From Cokeromyces recurvatus (lineage: Eukaryota > Mucoromycota > Mucoromycetes > Mucorales > Mucoraceae), in the NCBI RefSeq assembly GCF_025118155.1, contig NW_026251395.1, forward strand, positions 310,001-374,000: 64,000 bases of DNA. Direction: 5' to 3'. Each line of letters begins with the position of its first letter. The first letter of the stretch is position 1. This document shows, piece by piece, positions 23,741 through 37,409 of this stretch. The notes under the pieces were generated by a model. The model saw only the letters and a program-made list of their open reading frames with translations. It was not told where the DNA came from and did not search any database. The translations under genes and the position numbers were made by a program.

Positions 23741-26537
23741 ACAAACACAAATGAAAAAAAAAAATATGATAGCAGCATATTTTATGATTAGTTATGCTTC
23801 TGAAGCTTAAATTGAGTTTAAAAAAAAGAAAAGATGTGGTGAAATCTAATAGAACCAGTCACGTAGAAGACAGTCATTCACTTAAACAGTAACAACTATA
23901 ATTAATAAAAAAGATACAAAATACCTAACATTTATACATTTAATTGTGAATGATTATATTTGATTACAAGGAAATACATTAATTGAATCATCGTGTTATA
24001 AGCTTATTTGTAGCTTCTTTTTAATCCTATATAGTCTAGTATTTTAAAAAATAATGAGCTTATTAGTATAAATATATCTCAAATACACAGATTCACTTTA
24101 TGCTTTATTAGAATAGCTAAAGAAAAGAAAAAAGACGTTTATCTTTATACAACTAAACTTAGTTAGTGCACTATTCAATTTTATAAACTTATAGCTTCAT
24201 TGTGCAATATAAGAGGATGATAAAGCTATTATATAGATCAAGATAAAGTATGATAATTTTACTCCATGGTTTAAGTAGTCCTCTTTGACTGCTTTTTGGT
24301 TATATATGCTTAATAGAATTCTAGTGTTATTTTTTTGGATGTGTGTGGTATTTATAATAAAGCTACCCAAGCAAAATATTAGAATAATAAATAATGCTCT
24401 AAGAGTTGATAATGATATATTGTATGGAGGCCTTCAAGAAGCGTAATAAAACGATTATTGCATCTAATGGCTAGAAAGTATATCATGACTAAAGATAATA
24501 ATGGCACTATTATATATTTATTAGTTATTCTTTCTTATACTAAGGGACTCGTTTACATATATTTATTTATATGTGTATATTGTTTCCTGTTGAACTAATC
24601 CTATCTTCTCCTTTGCCTGTTTGCAATTTATATAAACTTTTGTTTTATTTTGTTTTGTTTTAAAAAGTGTCCTAATAATTCCTAAATAAAGTGTATATCT
24701 AAATAACTGTGGCTGATCCTTCTTTATCTCTTCTACTTAACCATATTTCTTACAAACGTAGAAAGACACTTTTTTTACACTCTGACAATACGCAGTATGC
24801 TTTTTTGAACTTGATTACCATGTCAAAATCCTTCCTGAAACATCCGCACACACACACCTTCTCTTGGTACTAATTTGACCATATTGTTATGCAGTCATTA
24901 AATTTGTATTTGAAGATACTGTTTTCTGCTAAGGCAATGCAATATTACTTTATTATGTGTTCAAATGGGGTTTGATTTTTTTTAACCATAAAAAATATTT
25001 AATAAATCATTCATCATTTTTATATTATCATATATAGCTCGTGTTTCACGAATAGCACGTAACCTCAGCCTTCCAACATAATCTTTTGAATATGCTATTG
25101 AAACAAGTAAGAATGTATAATCAGAAGTTGGTATGTTTCATCATTGTACTTATGAATTAGGCTTCCATTATAATGATGAAAAATAATTGGGAAGAGGCGA
25201 TAAAGATTTTTAAAACCCCTTTTTTTGAGGAAGGCTATTGGTCTTTATTAATCATGAAATACTTGACATGAGTCTGTTTAGATATGATGGGACAGACAAT
25301 AGAAGCTATTTTGGAATTTGCTGACATTCCATTACTCTATAAAGAGAGTAAAATTATGGATGCATTCGATATTGAATCTTATATATTTCGTAAAGTTGAA
25401 CTTTTTTTCAATCAAGTGGATATCAATATATAGACATGACGATGTATGCTTTAGAATATCTTTATTTATTTAATGCGTATGAATCCTATACAATTGAAAC
25501 AGAACCTTGCTTTAACAGAGGCTGCAGTAAATACCCATAATTGATATTGTACTTGGTAATAGCTCTCAAGAAATTCTTGGCTAAGGTTTTATCGCTTATT
25601 AGCTTTTTTTTTTTTTGAATTCTAGATCTGAATCTGCATCTGGATATTTGAATTTTGAAATAGGGGAGCCTAAGGACATTTGGAGAATAACCCTTGGTTC
25701 CATCATTTAACAATTGGACTGAACACTAGCTGTAAAATCAATTTTATTTTTAAGTTTTCAATAGGTTCTTTTAACATTAATTATATGCTTAAAATAAAGC
25801 CAAGTTCTACTTGAATTCGAATTAAAATACTGGACTATTGAAGTATTCTACATAACTGTTAAGTCTTTTCTTTTTATTATTGATTCCGACCTGGGAAATT
25901 TTGATGTATTCGATATCTTGTTCTCAATTAGAAAAGACTTTTATTCTAAAAAAAAAAAAAAAAAAAAAAAATTAATATGGAAGCAGTATTTAATCGTATG
26001 CATATAATTAGTTCACTTAACTCGTAACACGAGCGGAAGAAATTAGATGCAATCATAATAGGTACCCTGAAAAAGAATAATGAGAAGTCATCTGAGCAAA
26101 ACTAACGAACACAAGAAAATAGCACTAAATGTCTATAAGAAAAATATATAACTTATCTGATAAAGAAAATAATAAAACATCATTCTATATAAATCAAAAT
26201 ACATATTTCTCCACATTACATATACAGAAATATATGATAAAGAAGAATACGCCTAAACAAACAAACAAACCAACAAAAAATACTTTATAAAAAGAAGTGA
26301 AGTATGTTACTACTTTACTTGAACCTTTAAACTGATATTTACTTGCCGCTAAATTACTTTCTTTTACTTTCATTTTACATCATTCAATTTAAGAAGATTT
26401 ATTATAGCAGGATGAGTGTGTAACATTATATACATTTTAAATATGAAAGTATACATGTTTATTAAATAAGTTTTATATACAAATAATATAATAATGAATA
26501 GTAGATAAAGCTAATGTCGATTAACGAAGATTATTTA

Positions 26538-26584
<47 letters not shown>

Positions 26585-26597
26585 ATATATAATTATA
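23741..26597. other. 2.9-kb gene-poor region
   Basis: Apart from the relic listed at 25037-25436, I see no gene. It contains many short A/T runs, a (TTTTG)n tract near 24641-24660, a (CA)n tract near 24848, an A-run near 25948-25970, and a 39-nt T-run at 26542-26580 just beyond the stop of the transporter gene. Confidence 0.45.
25037..25436 (+). pseudogene. Protein-coding relic of unknown family
   Basis: On the plus strand there is a short ATG frame reading MMKNNWEEAIKIFKTPFF and on to a TGA. It is followed within 12 nt by a second reading MMGQTIEAILEFADIPLLY, then KIMDAFDIESYIFRKVELFF before a stop. Just upstream (25037) a frame reads ARVSRIARNLSLPT before a stop. These look like helical protein fragments of one decayed gene, but no intact splice structure joins them and I cannot assign a family. 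Confidence 0.3.
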
Positions 26598-28111
26598 TTA
26601 GGATTGACAATTTGTCATATTAATTATAACACCTGTAGAAGAAGGATGAATCCATGAGTTAATATTAATATACATTGTATAAACCATCATGGCCCAGCCA
26701 AATAAAACAAGGATAATGTCCAATATCTTTGCGTAACTCTTAGTTGTCACCCTAAAGTGGAAGAGACCTGGAAAAATGAAGCAGAGAGGCATACAAGCGA
26801 CTGAACCCACAAGCGAAACAAACTTGTTTAAATTACTAGAACCCACACAGAAACTGATGACAGCACAAATGATAGGAATCAAGGAACGTATAAAGTTTTT
26901 TCCCATTTTGACCCGTACACTTTTTCTACCTGAATGATTACCAAAAATATATCTTTCAATAATGACTAAAGGAGGATATAACATGAAGGGTGAAGTAAGA
27001 ATCATGGCAATTGCATATAGAATCTGGACAGTAATTGATAAAGGTATGCGTGGAATATTAGCTACAACGCTTGCTTGAGTGATATCGCCAAATGCAATGT
27101 AACCAATAGCACCAATAAGAGTGAAAATAAGTGTACAAATCAACATACCAATGTTTAAAACCATTGGGAACTTTTTTGGATCTTTCATACCTTGAACAAT
27201 AGGTAATACTATAAAGAAAATTATGTATATTAGTTTTTCTTTTCTTATATGCAATTGTTTTTTTTTCTTTTTACATAATTATATGTATATGTATTTGTAT
27301 TTTACCCATGCCTATGCCTTCATAAGAAAAGACAGCTGTACCTATCATGAGACCAAAGCTATTCTGATTGACCAAAATAATATTATTACCAATACCATGA
27401 TGAGCAATTTGATTTGAACAAAAATAAAGGATACAAATTAGACCAAAAGCAATAAAGATATCTGCTACAATAGCAAAATAGGATAAACGTGCAATTTTTC
27501 TAACCCAGGTAATGGGAATAATCGCAATAAGCACTATCCAAATATAATATTTAGCTTCAAAAGGCGCGTTACAATTATTTAAACTATCCACAACAATTCC
27601 AATATTCTCTGAAATAAAAATCAAATAGGATGCAACAAATCCCATTTGAGAGATACAAAGAAAGAAATGAATAAGATGTCTTAACCAAGCACCATAAAGA
27701 TGTTGAGCAACGTCACCATAAGAACCACCAATTTGCTGTTGTGCCTTTACTAAAATTTGAAAAGCAGCAACACAAATCAAGGCCAAAACAAGCATCAAGA
27801 TGATTGATAAAACCAAGCCTCCACTAACAAATCTATTTTTTTTTTTTTTAAGAGTAATAGTATAAATATTTATTAACCTATAAACTATAATATGCATATA
27901 TACTTTACGATCCAGGTAAGAAAATGACACCTGTGCCAATAAAAGCTTTAAGTAACATAAATAAAGCCTTTCCAGAAGATGCTGTGCCTTCAGGTACATG
28001 CTCTATTTTTTCATCAAGAAATGATCCTTCATATGAGTCCTCTGGATATTTTTCATAAATGATAGTAGGTGGATGTTGCGTATCAGGCTTTTCAATATTA
28101 GTATTATTCAT
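26598..28111 (-). CDS. Vacuolar amino-acid transporter, AVT/SLC36-like
   Basis: Amino acid/auxin permease superfamily; the closest yeast relatives by motif are Avt3/Avt4, which export amino acids from the vacuole. Three exons (28111-27909, 27832-27306, 27208-26598) give 446 aa, all in phase. The 50-residue cytosolic N terminus is short compared with Avt3/4. The first helix carries the signature LKAFIGTGVIFLPGS, interrupted by intron 1, then GGLVLSIILM. Further landmarks are SQMGFVASYLIFI, SYEGIGMG | VLPIVQGMKDPKKFP and VANIPRIPLSITVQILYAIA, with about ten or eleven membrane helices. Substrate and direction cannot be read from the sequence. The coding strand shows a 39-nt A-run 17 nt after the stop. 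Confidence 0.9.
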
Positions 28112-28593
28112 TTAATTTTATATGTGTATTAATTCTATTAGATTAGGAAAATAGAGAGTTAACAAAAAATAGAGATATGTATGTATAATAAAATAAAATA
28201 AATAAAAATTTCAAATATGCTTAAATTATATCTTGTAAGTTTTGTATCACCATGGAGACATTTAAATCCAAATTTGGTAGTCTAGTGCTCTTATGCAATT
28301 GGCCTAAAAAATAATCGAATTATCTGTTGCACAAACAAGCCGTTTGAGGAGAAATGGGGTAATTCAATCAAAAAAAAAAAAAAAAAGAAAAAAAAAATTG
28401 AGCAACACAAACGACCAAGTAAAAATTAAATTATTTATAAAGATATGACGTGAGAAAAATAATATGAAAGGCAAATTTCAAGATGTAAAGCTCTATATTG
28501 TTATTTTTAAATTTAAAGGCTAATAAAGTAAAGGAGGGGGGGGAGAAAGTACAAATCAAATTTGTGCAGATTTATGTAGTAAAAGTCATTAAA

Positions 28594-30240
28594 TTATACA
28601 TGCATGCCAATCTTGTATACAATCTTTAATTCGTTGAATGAGGAAAAGAGGCTTGTTAGACTTCTTCTGGCAAGTAGACAACCACCCTGAAAATCGTTCT
28701 TGCAGTATGTGTAAAGAATAGTAGGGGTGAGCAAATTATAAAGTCCAGAGTGATAGGGAGTACCAGCCTCAGTCCAGAGAAGCGGCAAAATTGCCAGAAC
28801 ATCTTGATTATCTTTTGCAGAGTACAAGTCCACACCATTTTTCAGTCTCTTGAAGTCTTTTACAATTGTTGATAAAAGGAAAGGCTGTTTCTTTCGCATC
28901 TTCCTTTTTTAGGGATTGCAGCTAAAAAGTGTATATTTTCGATCAAGTATCGTTCCTCAAAGGAGAGAGCGCCGCATTTTATTGACCAAATTTCGTACAC
29001 GTTGTACTGCTTTGATCGATTTCTAGACTTAACATTAGTAAACAAGATGATAGCAACAATTCCGATCCTATAGTAGAGTCGTCAACTGATTTGTATTTCC
29101 ATCTTTGTCACAAATTTAACACTTCATGAAATGAGGAATAATGACCACTGTTAAAAAGCTGTCTACCTCTATATTACTAGGCATAATTTTGATACCAGTG
29201 TAATTATTAATCTTGTTCAGAAAAAACCTGATTATTTTTAGCAAACACGTCAACTCTATTCATCATGTGAAATAATTCAGCGAGTAAATACGGGTTGTCA
29301 GGAGCACGCTTAAACACGACTAAAACGCCAGACAAAAAAAATCAATATTGTTTACAATGTACATAGACTGTTGAAAAACTTGTGTATCTACCATTTCTCT
29401 CCTTTTTGAAGACAGAATGATTGATTGATTAAGTGTTTAGTCAGGAAGAGCAAATAATGTCCCTGATTTTTTGGAATTAGCAGCAAGTAATTTCAAATGA
29501 TCAGAAGGCAGACTGATATAAGCAGAAAGTGTTTGATTTCCTGACAAAGAAACTTTAATTTCCTTCAAAAGGAAAGCAGAAAGTTGGTTACTATTGTGCC
29601 TTTGAAAATCAAACAAAGCATCTAATTGAGGCAGCTTGAAAGATATTTTGTTTTCAAAAGCCTTTTTTTAGAGCTTCAAAATCAGTTTTATTGTGAACAA
29701 AAAAACTTTTTTTTCAACATCCTACGAAATATCATCTCATTATCACCATCAACAAAAGCAAATAGGACCGTGTATTGCCAATGGGGAAACAGCTGAGTCT
29801 GTGATGTAAAATTATTCCAATTGACAGCGTTAACCAAGTCGTAATTCGCCTGCACAGAAGAATTTATAGAATTTGCCGAAAAAGTTAATACAGTTAGCAA
29901 TTTGTTAAAATAAACTATTGCTACTGAATTCTTCGATATTCATCTCAAACTTCTTTTCGTCCAAGCCTGATTCATTATCTTCATCGTTACTAGAATCAGC
30001 TGACTCTTCTTCCCTTTACCAGTTAGAGTCAAAGATATCTTCTTATGAATCAGATTGTAATCCAAAATCAATTGCATAAGCCAGATAGGTTTTAGTATTA
30101 TTTTCCTTTTCAGATTCATTAATTATACAATAACCCATCCACTTTTCTACAAGCGAGCAAGAAATTCTATGAACATCTATTATATGTCTTTCTAAGTCAA
30201 AAGGTTTTGCGAACTCCTTTCTGCAAAGACGACATCTTTT
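28594..30240 (-). pseudogene. Decayed C2H2 zinc-finger gene
   Basis: Minus-strand fragments in order outline a broken gene. Near 30165-30235 there is a C2H2 finger, CRLCRKEFAKPFDLERHI followed by IDVH. It continues through an acidic stretch with in-frame stops (around 29950-30030), then NYDLVNAVNWNNFTSQTQLF (around 29800), FQRHNSNQLSAFLLKEIKVS (around 29560), and finally the frame 28899-28594 containing DVLAILPLLWTEAGTPYHSG, LARRSLTSLFSSFNEL and a stop. At least six stops or frame changes lie between these pieces. It could be a dead transposon gene or a dead host gene; no terminal repeats were found around it. Confidence 0.45.
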
Positions 30241-30709
30241 TTTTTATAGCGAATCCGTAAGTCTAAAATTAATTTCACATGTAAGTTTGCCTTTCAGTAC
30301 ATTTGTTATTTTTTTTTTTTTTTATTTATTTTTTTTTTTTTTTTTATTTTTTTTTTTATTCTTTGAAATTTTTATAGGTCATTTTTTAAGCTTTTAGTAG
30401 TCGTGAACCAATTTTCTTGCATTTATTCAAAAAGGTATATCAAAACAAATAGTGTATATTTTATAAATGAAAGCTATATAAAGATGATAATAAATACAGT
30501 ACATAAATAACTACAAAGCTTATTTTGTTATTATTGAATCTTTTCTAAACATGATCAGTCGATTCTTTTTTTTTTATAAACCAATTGCAGCATTTAGAAC
30601 AGATTTTTTGATTTATTGTGACTTTTTAAAATGTAGTTTCTTAATGCAATTTTATTAACCACCTCTTCTCTTATTTTACTAATTTGAATAATTTATAGAT
30701 CTGCTGAAC
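30241..30709. other. Intergenic, T-rich
   Basis: About 470 bp upstream of MLH3, including interrupted T-runs (30309-30358). No gene is seen. Confidence 0.4.
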
Positions 30710-31338
30710 ATGTCTTTCAAGAGTATACAACCTCTTGATTCAAACGTTATTAATAGATTAAGATCGTGAGTTTTTTACACTTTCTAAAAGTTGGTCTATT
30801 TTATAATGCAAATTAAAATAGATCTTTAGTCATTAGCTCATTAGCTCAATGCCTTAAGGAGCTAATTCATAATGGTAAATACTTGTTCTTTAATTTCTTC
30901 CTTCTTCCTCCTTTCTTTTAAGTACTATTAAATAACTATGTTATAGCTCTTGATGCAAATGCTACAAATATTGATATACATATTGATATTGAGAAATTTA
31001 GTTTACAAGTAAATGATAATGGCTACGGTATTCAAAATATGGATAAAATAGGCCAAAGACATGGTGAGTTTTGAAAAAGTACTTGTATATATATTTTACT
31101 AAATATTCTGAAAATAAAAAAAAAAGTAACTTCAAAATGTCATGCACTTTCTGATATAAATCAATTAAAGACTTTTGGATTTCGGGGAGAAGGTATACAA
31201 TGAAAATGATGCCTCTGTCTTCTATTTTTAACAATAAAAAAAAAATAGCTTTAGCTGCTATTACTAATATGTCCCTAACTCAAATAATATCAAGACATTA
31301 TCTGTCAAAAGAAACATTCGAAGGTTTTTGGAGGGTAG

Positions 31339-31374
<36 letters not shown>

Positions 31375-32866
31375 AAAGTTAAAATTATATGTTCTCATTT
31401 TGGTCATATAGGATAGTAAGCTTGTCGGAGAAATATCACCATCTAAACATACTCGAAAAAATTATCCAGGTACTAGTGTCATTGTGCGAGATTTGTTTTA
31501 CAAGGTAGTAGAATATACTAGTGTGCTTATAATAATATAACATTATATATTGTTATTACACACAGGTTCCTGTTAGACGAAAATATCAACAAAGTTCTTC
31601 CTCTTATCAGCATGTCGTCACAATGGAGTCTGTGAAACGACTTGTAATTACGTTTGCACTTTGTTTCCATCATGTCAGTTTTACTCTTATTGATAGTAAT
31701 CGTAATATGAAAATAGTGTCAACAAAAAAAGTAAATGAAAAAAAATAGTACAATCGTTAATATGAATAAATGTTAACCTTTATCTGAACCAGGCGCATAC
31801 AAGTTTAGATATATTTAGACAGTTATTTGGTCAAGATATGTCAAAGGTATCACAGAAAAAAAAAAAAAAGTCTATAATTTTAACTTTAATATATTTAGTA
31901 TGCGCAGCCTATCAACATCCATAAAAATAATCTAGAAATAACAGGATTCTTCTCCACACAAAGTTACCCAAATAAGGTTAGTTACAAGTCTAATCATATT
32001 TAGTATCTCATGTATTGATACATATACTTATCTGTTATTATAGTCTCAGCAATATATTTGTAAGAAAAGATATTATAATTTGAGTATCTTTATCATATTA
32101 AATATATCATTTACTAGATATTAATAATTACATTGTACCTTCTACAAATGAACTATACAAGATTGTATCTGATCTATTCTCTTCTAGTAGTTTTGCAATA
32201 AATACAGTATGTATATATTGTGTACTTCTTTTATTTGCTAACTATGGAGTCATCGCTAAAAGTTATCTATTTAATATAGGAGAAAGTTCAAATAACACCA
32301 CTAAAAAGCAGAGGTATCCTACATAATCTTTTAAATTTATAATATATATACACATATATAGTAACATGCATTTAACCTTTTTTATTAGGTCGATTCATAC
32401 AAAAATATCCCATTTATGTAATTCAGTTTTCGTGTCCTACTTGGAGTAATTACGAAATCAATTCATATTTAGGACTGTTAACCCATTTTAAACCACTTGA
32501 AACTATTGCATCTGTACTGAAAGAAATCACTACTCAATTTTTGAAGAGTTCAGGCTTTTTAATTGAAAGTCCTCAACAAAAAAAGATAAAACGCCCAAGG
32601 TTAACAAACACTTCAACTGTAGATAAAAGTATAATTAATAAAAATCATCCCCCTTCTCATTCACCTTTTATTGTTCCTTCAATAACTGATAACAGTAATC
32701 ATAGTCAGTTAACCTCGAAAAATGACTCTAAAATCAAACAAACACCTAATAGTAGTTTTATAACTTGGTGGGATCCTAATAGAAACGAAGCAATGTACAT
32801 AGATCCAAGGACTGGTAGTTCGTAAGTTTAACCCTGTAGCTTTCATCATTAAAGAAGTGTATACCA

Positions 32867-32912
<46 letters not shown>

Positions 32913-34002
32913 TTAGATACTATTCATCAGAACTAGAAAACTCTCCTGTAGAAATATCCAGTCACCAGGACAAAATCGATAGATCAAGTTTAAAACGAGC
33001 TGAAAGGTCCTATTCTGATACACTAATAGACATAAATACAATTCAGCAGACAGACCATAGCAAACACCGAAAAGTTTTCTCCCATTCTACCTGTATAGAT
33101 ATACCTTACAAACTAACAAAACATGACTTGCATCATATTCAAGTGTTGGGTCAAATTGACAAAAAATTTATTGCTGTCAAATTACTCAACACTCAACATT
33201 TAATTATTTTTGATCAGCATGCTGCAGATGAAAGAATCAAGTTGGAAGAAATATATGAAAATTTTGAGATAGTTACACTTGAGCCAGTTATTCAACTTGA
33301 CTTTGATTTAAACGAGATTCAATGGCTTATGTCAGATCATGTGCTAAATTACTTTAAAATATGGGGCATTCATATCATTATAGATGATTTACAGTCAAGC
33401 TCTGAAACTGTTTTACTATCACAATCTCGATTTTTTGCAAAACCGGATAATCATCAGAAAATAAAGTCAAATCAAGTTTATATAACGAGACTACCAAGAG
33501 CCATTATTGATAAATGCATTACAAATCATCATATTTTGAAAGACATTATTAGAGACCATTTATACTGGATTATGGAACAAACAGATGAAATACTAACTGC
33601 CAGGACATGTCCAAAAGGTATAACAGAGATTTTGAAATCAAAAGCTTGTAGAAGTAAAGTATAAGATGAAAAAAAAAAGATGGAGGGGTGAAGGATTGCT
33701 TTATTAATAAATACCTTTTTTTTTTTTTTTTAATAATAGATGCGATTATGTTTAATGATGAACTGAGTTTGGAGCAATGCAAAACTATTATCCAAAAACT
33801 ATCAGCATGCAATTTTCCGTTTCAATGTGCACACGGAAGGTTTGTAATATAATATTTAAATGCATATTTTAATCTAATTATTATTTTTTTTTAATTCATT
33901 AACAGGCCTTCAGCTATTCCAATAAAATTATATACAAGATACCAAAAACCATCAAGACCAAAAAATTGGAAAAAGTTTGAAAAAAAAAAAGCATATAAAT
34001 AA
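30710..34002 (+). CDS. MLH3: DNA mismatch repair / meiotic crossover protein MLH3
   Basis: MutL homologue that pairs with Mlh1; its endonuclease resolves meiotic crossovers and takes part in mismatch repair. Sixteen phase-consistent exons give 757 aa: 30710-30765, 30822-30874, 30947-31063, 31127-31192, 31249-31334, 31412-31504, 31566-31730, 31793-31846, 31899-31976, 32044-32059, 32118-32206, 32280-32313, 32389-32821, 32917-33653, 33740-33839, 33906-34002. The GHKL ATPase motifs are [20 protein letters not shown] and [12 protein letters not shown]. The metal-binding endonuclease motif [12 protein letters not shown] is intact and is followed by [17 protein letters not shown] and [11 protein letters not shown], the C-terminal Mlh3 signature. 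Exon 10 is only 16 nt. Convergent with GCV2, 130 bp apart. Confidence 0.95.
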
Positions 34003-34132
34003 ACTTATACCCCTTCATTAATGATGTTATTAATAAAGAAAAATTTATTATGAAAAAAAAGTGAAATCTATATTATACAGTAAAGCGAGAATAAATTTTA
34101 AATAAATATTGAATGATATCTAAAGTAAATTT

Positions 34133-37100
34133 CTAGTTTACATATTCTTCAGGAGAAGGGCAAGTACACATCAAATTACGGTCACCATAAGCATCATCTA
34201 CACGTGAGACAGATGGCCAAAACTTCTTTTCACGAAGGTAAGGCATTGGGAATGCAGCTACCTGACGACTGTAAGGACGATCCCATTTATCAGCCATTAA
34301 TGTCTTGATAGAATGAGGAGCTCTATTCAACATGTTATCACGCTTAGGCAATTTACCATCTATCACCTGCTGGATCTCGTTACGAATGGAGATCATGGCA
34401 TCACAAAAGCGATCGAGCTCTGGTTTGCTTTCGGACTCGGTTGGTTCAATCATCAAAGTATTAGTAACAGGCCAAGACATAGTAGGGCTATGGAAACCAT
34501 AATCTTGAAGACGTTTAGCAACATCAATGGCCTCAATACCATACTCCACAAAGGGTCGGATGTCTACAATGAATTCGTGTCCGCACATACCATTGTTATT
34601 CGTATAGAGGATTTCATAATGGTTTCGGAGTCGACTAGCCATATAGTTGGCATTCAAGATGGCAAGTTGAGTAGACTGAGTGAGGCCGTCACCTCCCATC
34701 ATTTTAATATAGGCCCAGGAAATAGGTAAAATAGAGGCAGAGCCGTAAGGTGCTGCTGAAATAGGACCAATCGCATTTTGTCCGCCACATGCTACAACGG
34801 GGTGACCGGGTAAATAAGGCTCAAGCTCCTTGGTACAAGCAATGGGACCCATGCCGGGTCCACCACCACCATGAGGGATACAAAATGTTTTATGTAAATT
34901 CATATGACAAACATCAGCACCAATCTCTGCCGGTTTTGTGAGACCAATTTGAGCATTCAAGTTGGCGCCATCTAAATAAACAAGACCGCCATTTTCATGT
35001 ACTATGTTGCAAGCCTCCGAGACACCATGTTCAAAGATACCAAAGGTAGAAGGATAAGTGATCATGATGGCTGCTAAGCGATCTTTATGCTTTTCAGCTT
35101 TGGCCTTTAAATCCTCCATATCGAGATTACCCTTGTTATCACATTGAACGATCACGACATCCATACCAGACATAGCAGCAGAGGCAGGATTTGTTCCATG
35201 TGCAGAGATTGGAATTAAGCAAACATTGCGTTCACTTTCCCCACGAGCTTGATGATAGGCACGAATGACACGAAGGCCAGCATACTCACCTTGTGCACCC
35301 GAATTAGGTTGCAACGAGACACCCTTGAAACCTGTAATCTCCTTTAAATCATCAGCGAGTTCATCAAGCATTGCAAGGTAGCCCTCCGTTTGCTCAACAG
35401 GTGCAAAAGGGTGAATGTTGGAGAATTCAGGCCACGTTATGGGAATCATCTCTGTTGTAGCGTTTAATTTCATTGTGCAACTGCCAAGTGCAATCATGGA
35501 ATGAACCAATGATAAATCTTTACTTTCAAGATGATGAATGTAACGAAGCATTTCAGTCTCAGAGTGATAAGAGTTGAAAACAGGATGCTGCAGATAGGGT
35601 GAGGTACGTTGTAGTTGATGAGGGAAGGTGACTGTTTGAGTATTAAGGATAGTAGAAAGCTTTTCAATTGTCATAGCAGTAGCGGTGTCCCCCTTCTGGA
35701 ATACTTGAAGTAATCTTACAATTTCATCTTGAGTAACAGCTTCATCGAGAGTGATACTAACTGTATTGTTGTCAATAGCTCGGAGATTAATGCCAGCAGC
35801 AGCAGCTTTCTGAAGAATAGCTGAAGAATGACCGACCTTGATAGATAAGGTATCAAAGAAGTTGTCATCGTTTTCAATAACATAACCTGACTCACGAATG
35901 CCCTTGGCTAAAATAGAAGTTAAATTATTGATACGTTGAGCAATAGCCTTTAGGCCCTCAGGACCATGGTAGATAGCATACATAGCTGACATATTGGCTA
36001 AAAGAGCTTGTGCAGTACAAATATTACTTGTAGCCTTCTCCCTACGAATATGTTGCTCTCTTGTTTGAAGTGCAAGACGATAGGCAGGGTTCCCATCCGC
36101 ATCCTTTGAGACACCAATTATTCTACCAGGCATACGACGTTTATGTTCATCTTTACAGGCGAAAAAGGCAGCATGAGGACCACCAAAGCCCATAGGAACA
36201 CCAAATCGTTGGGAATTACCAAGAGCGATATCAGCACCAAACTCTCCAGGAGATTTGAGTAAGGTCAAGGCCATCAAATCAGTAGCAACAACAACTTGAC
36301 CTCCAGCTGCATGAATATTCTTTGTTAATATTTCATAGTCCTTAACTGAGCCTCGTGTATCAGGATACTATGAATGAACATGAGTTCAATTAAAAAAAAA
36401 TAATAATAAAAATTAGGATACATAAATACATATATTCTCTAGGAATGTTCATGGATTTTCTTTTTTTTAAAAAGAAAAAAAAAGATTCTCTCCATGATCA
36501 CTCTGTGCAATATTTAATTACCTGTAACAAAACACCACAAAGCTTATTTTTATTTTCATCAAAATTGTAATGAAGAGTATCTGCTATCACAATTTCTATA
36601 TTGAAAGATTCAGCACGTGTTTTAAGACAAGCAATTGTTTGAGGGTGACAATTTTCATCAACAACAAATAAATTTCTTTTACGGCGACCTGCTTGCCAAC
36701 ACATAAGCATTGCCTCAGCTGCAGCTGTACCCTCGTCCAATAATGATGCATTAGCAATAGGCAATCCAGTTAAATCACTGACAAGTGTTTGATAATTTAA
36801 AAGTGATTCTAAACGCCCCTGAGCAATTTCCGGTTGATAAGGAGTATACTATTTTATAAGAGATATATGTATATGCATATACATTTGTGTCTATTAATAC
36901 TCCTAGTAAATCCCTCCAATTTTATCTTTATATTTTACCTGTGTATACCAAGCGGGGTTCTCTAAAATGTTACGCAAAATGACATTGGGTACAATGGTAT
37001 CGGTATAGCCTTGACCAATATATGAGCGATAGATTTTGTTTTTGGATGCAATGCTCTTGAGACGTTTCAATAACTGACTTTCAGACATACCTTCACCTAC

Positions 37101-37409
37101 AGCCAAAGGCTTTGGGGATCGAATTGCGGAGGGAATAGTCCTTGTGAGCATCTCATCAATATCTTTTACACCCAACTGTTTCAGCATTTCTGCAACATCT
37201 TTACCGTGTGAACCAATATGACGACGAGGAAATGTATCGAGAGGAGCAATTTTTGAAACAGAAGGCTTTATTGTATGTTGAAAACGAATAGATTGTGTTG
37301 ATCTTACCACTATCCGAGGCACTGCTAAGCGTTGCTGTTGTTGTATAGTACGTGAAATAGTACTTCTTATCGCAATACGGGACAACATCTTAATAAAAGA
37401 GAAAGGCAA
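34133..37409 (-). CDS. GCV2: Glycine dehydrogenase (decarboxylating), P protein of the glycine cleavage system
   Basis: Mitochondrial PLP enzyme that decarboxylates glycine and loads the aminomethyl group on H protein. Three exons (37409-36939, 36848-36522, 36367-34133) give 1010 aa, the usual length. The N terminus (basic, Ser/Arg/Gln-rich, with [17 protein letters not shown]) is a clear mitochondrial presequence; Met codon 8 (MLSRIAIR) is an alternative start. Family markers are [78 protein letters not shown], and the PLP-lysine region [20 protein letters not shown]. Nothing is missing. Codon use here is less AT-biased than in neighbouring genes, consistent with high expression. Confidence 0.97.

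Noticed and set aside
26542..26600. 39-nt T-run beside the transporter stop as a retrogene poly(A) tail
   Set aside because: On the coding strand it looks like a tail 17 nt after the stop, but the gene keeps two proper introns and similar tracts occur throughout the window, including promoters.
32060..32117. Longer MLH3 exon 10 reading through CKKRYYNLS
   Set aside because: It would leave a 34-nt intron and lose the conserved QYIYIN motif; splicing at 32059/32118 restores it in phase.
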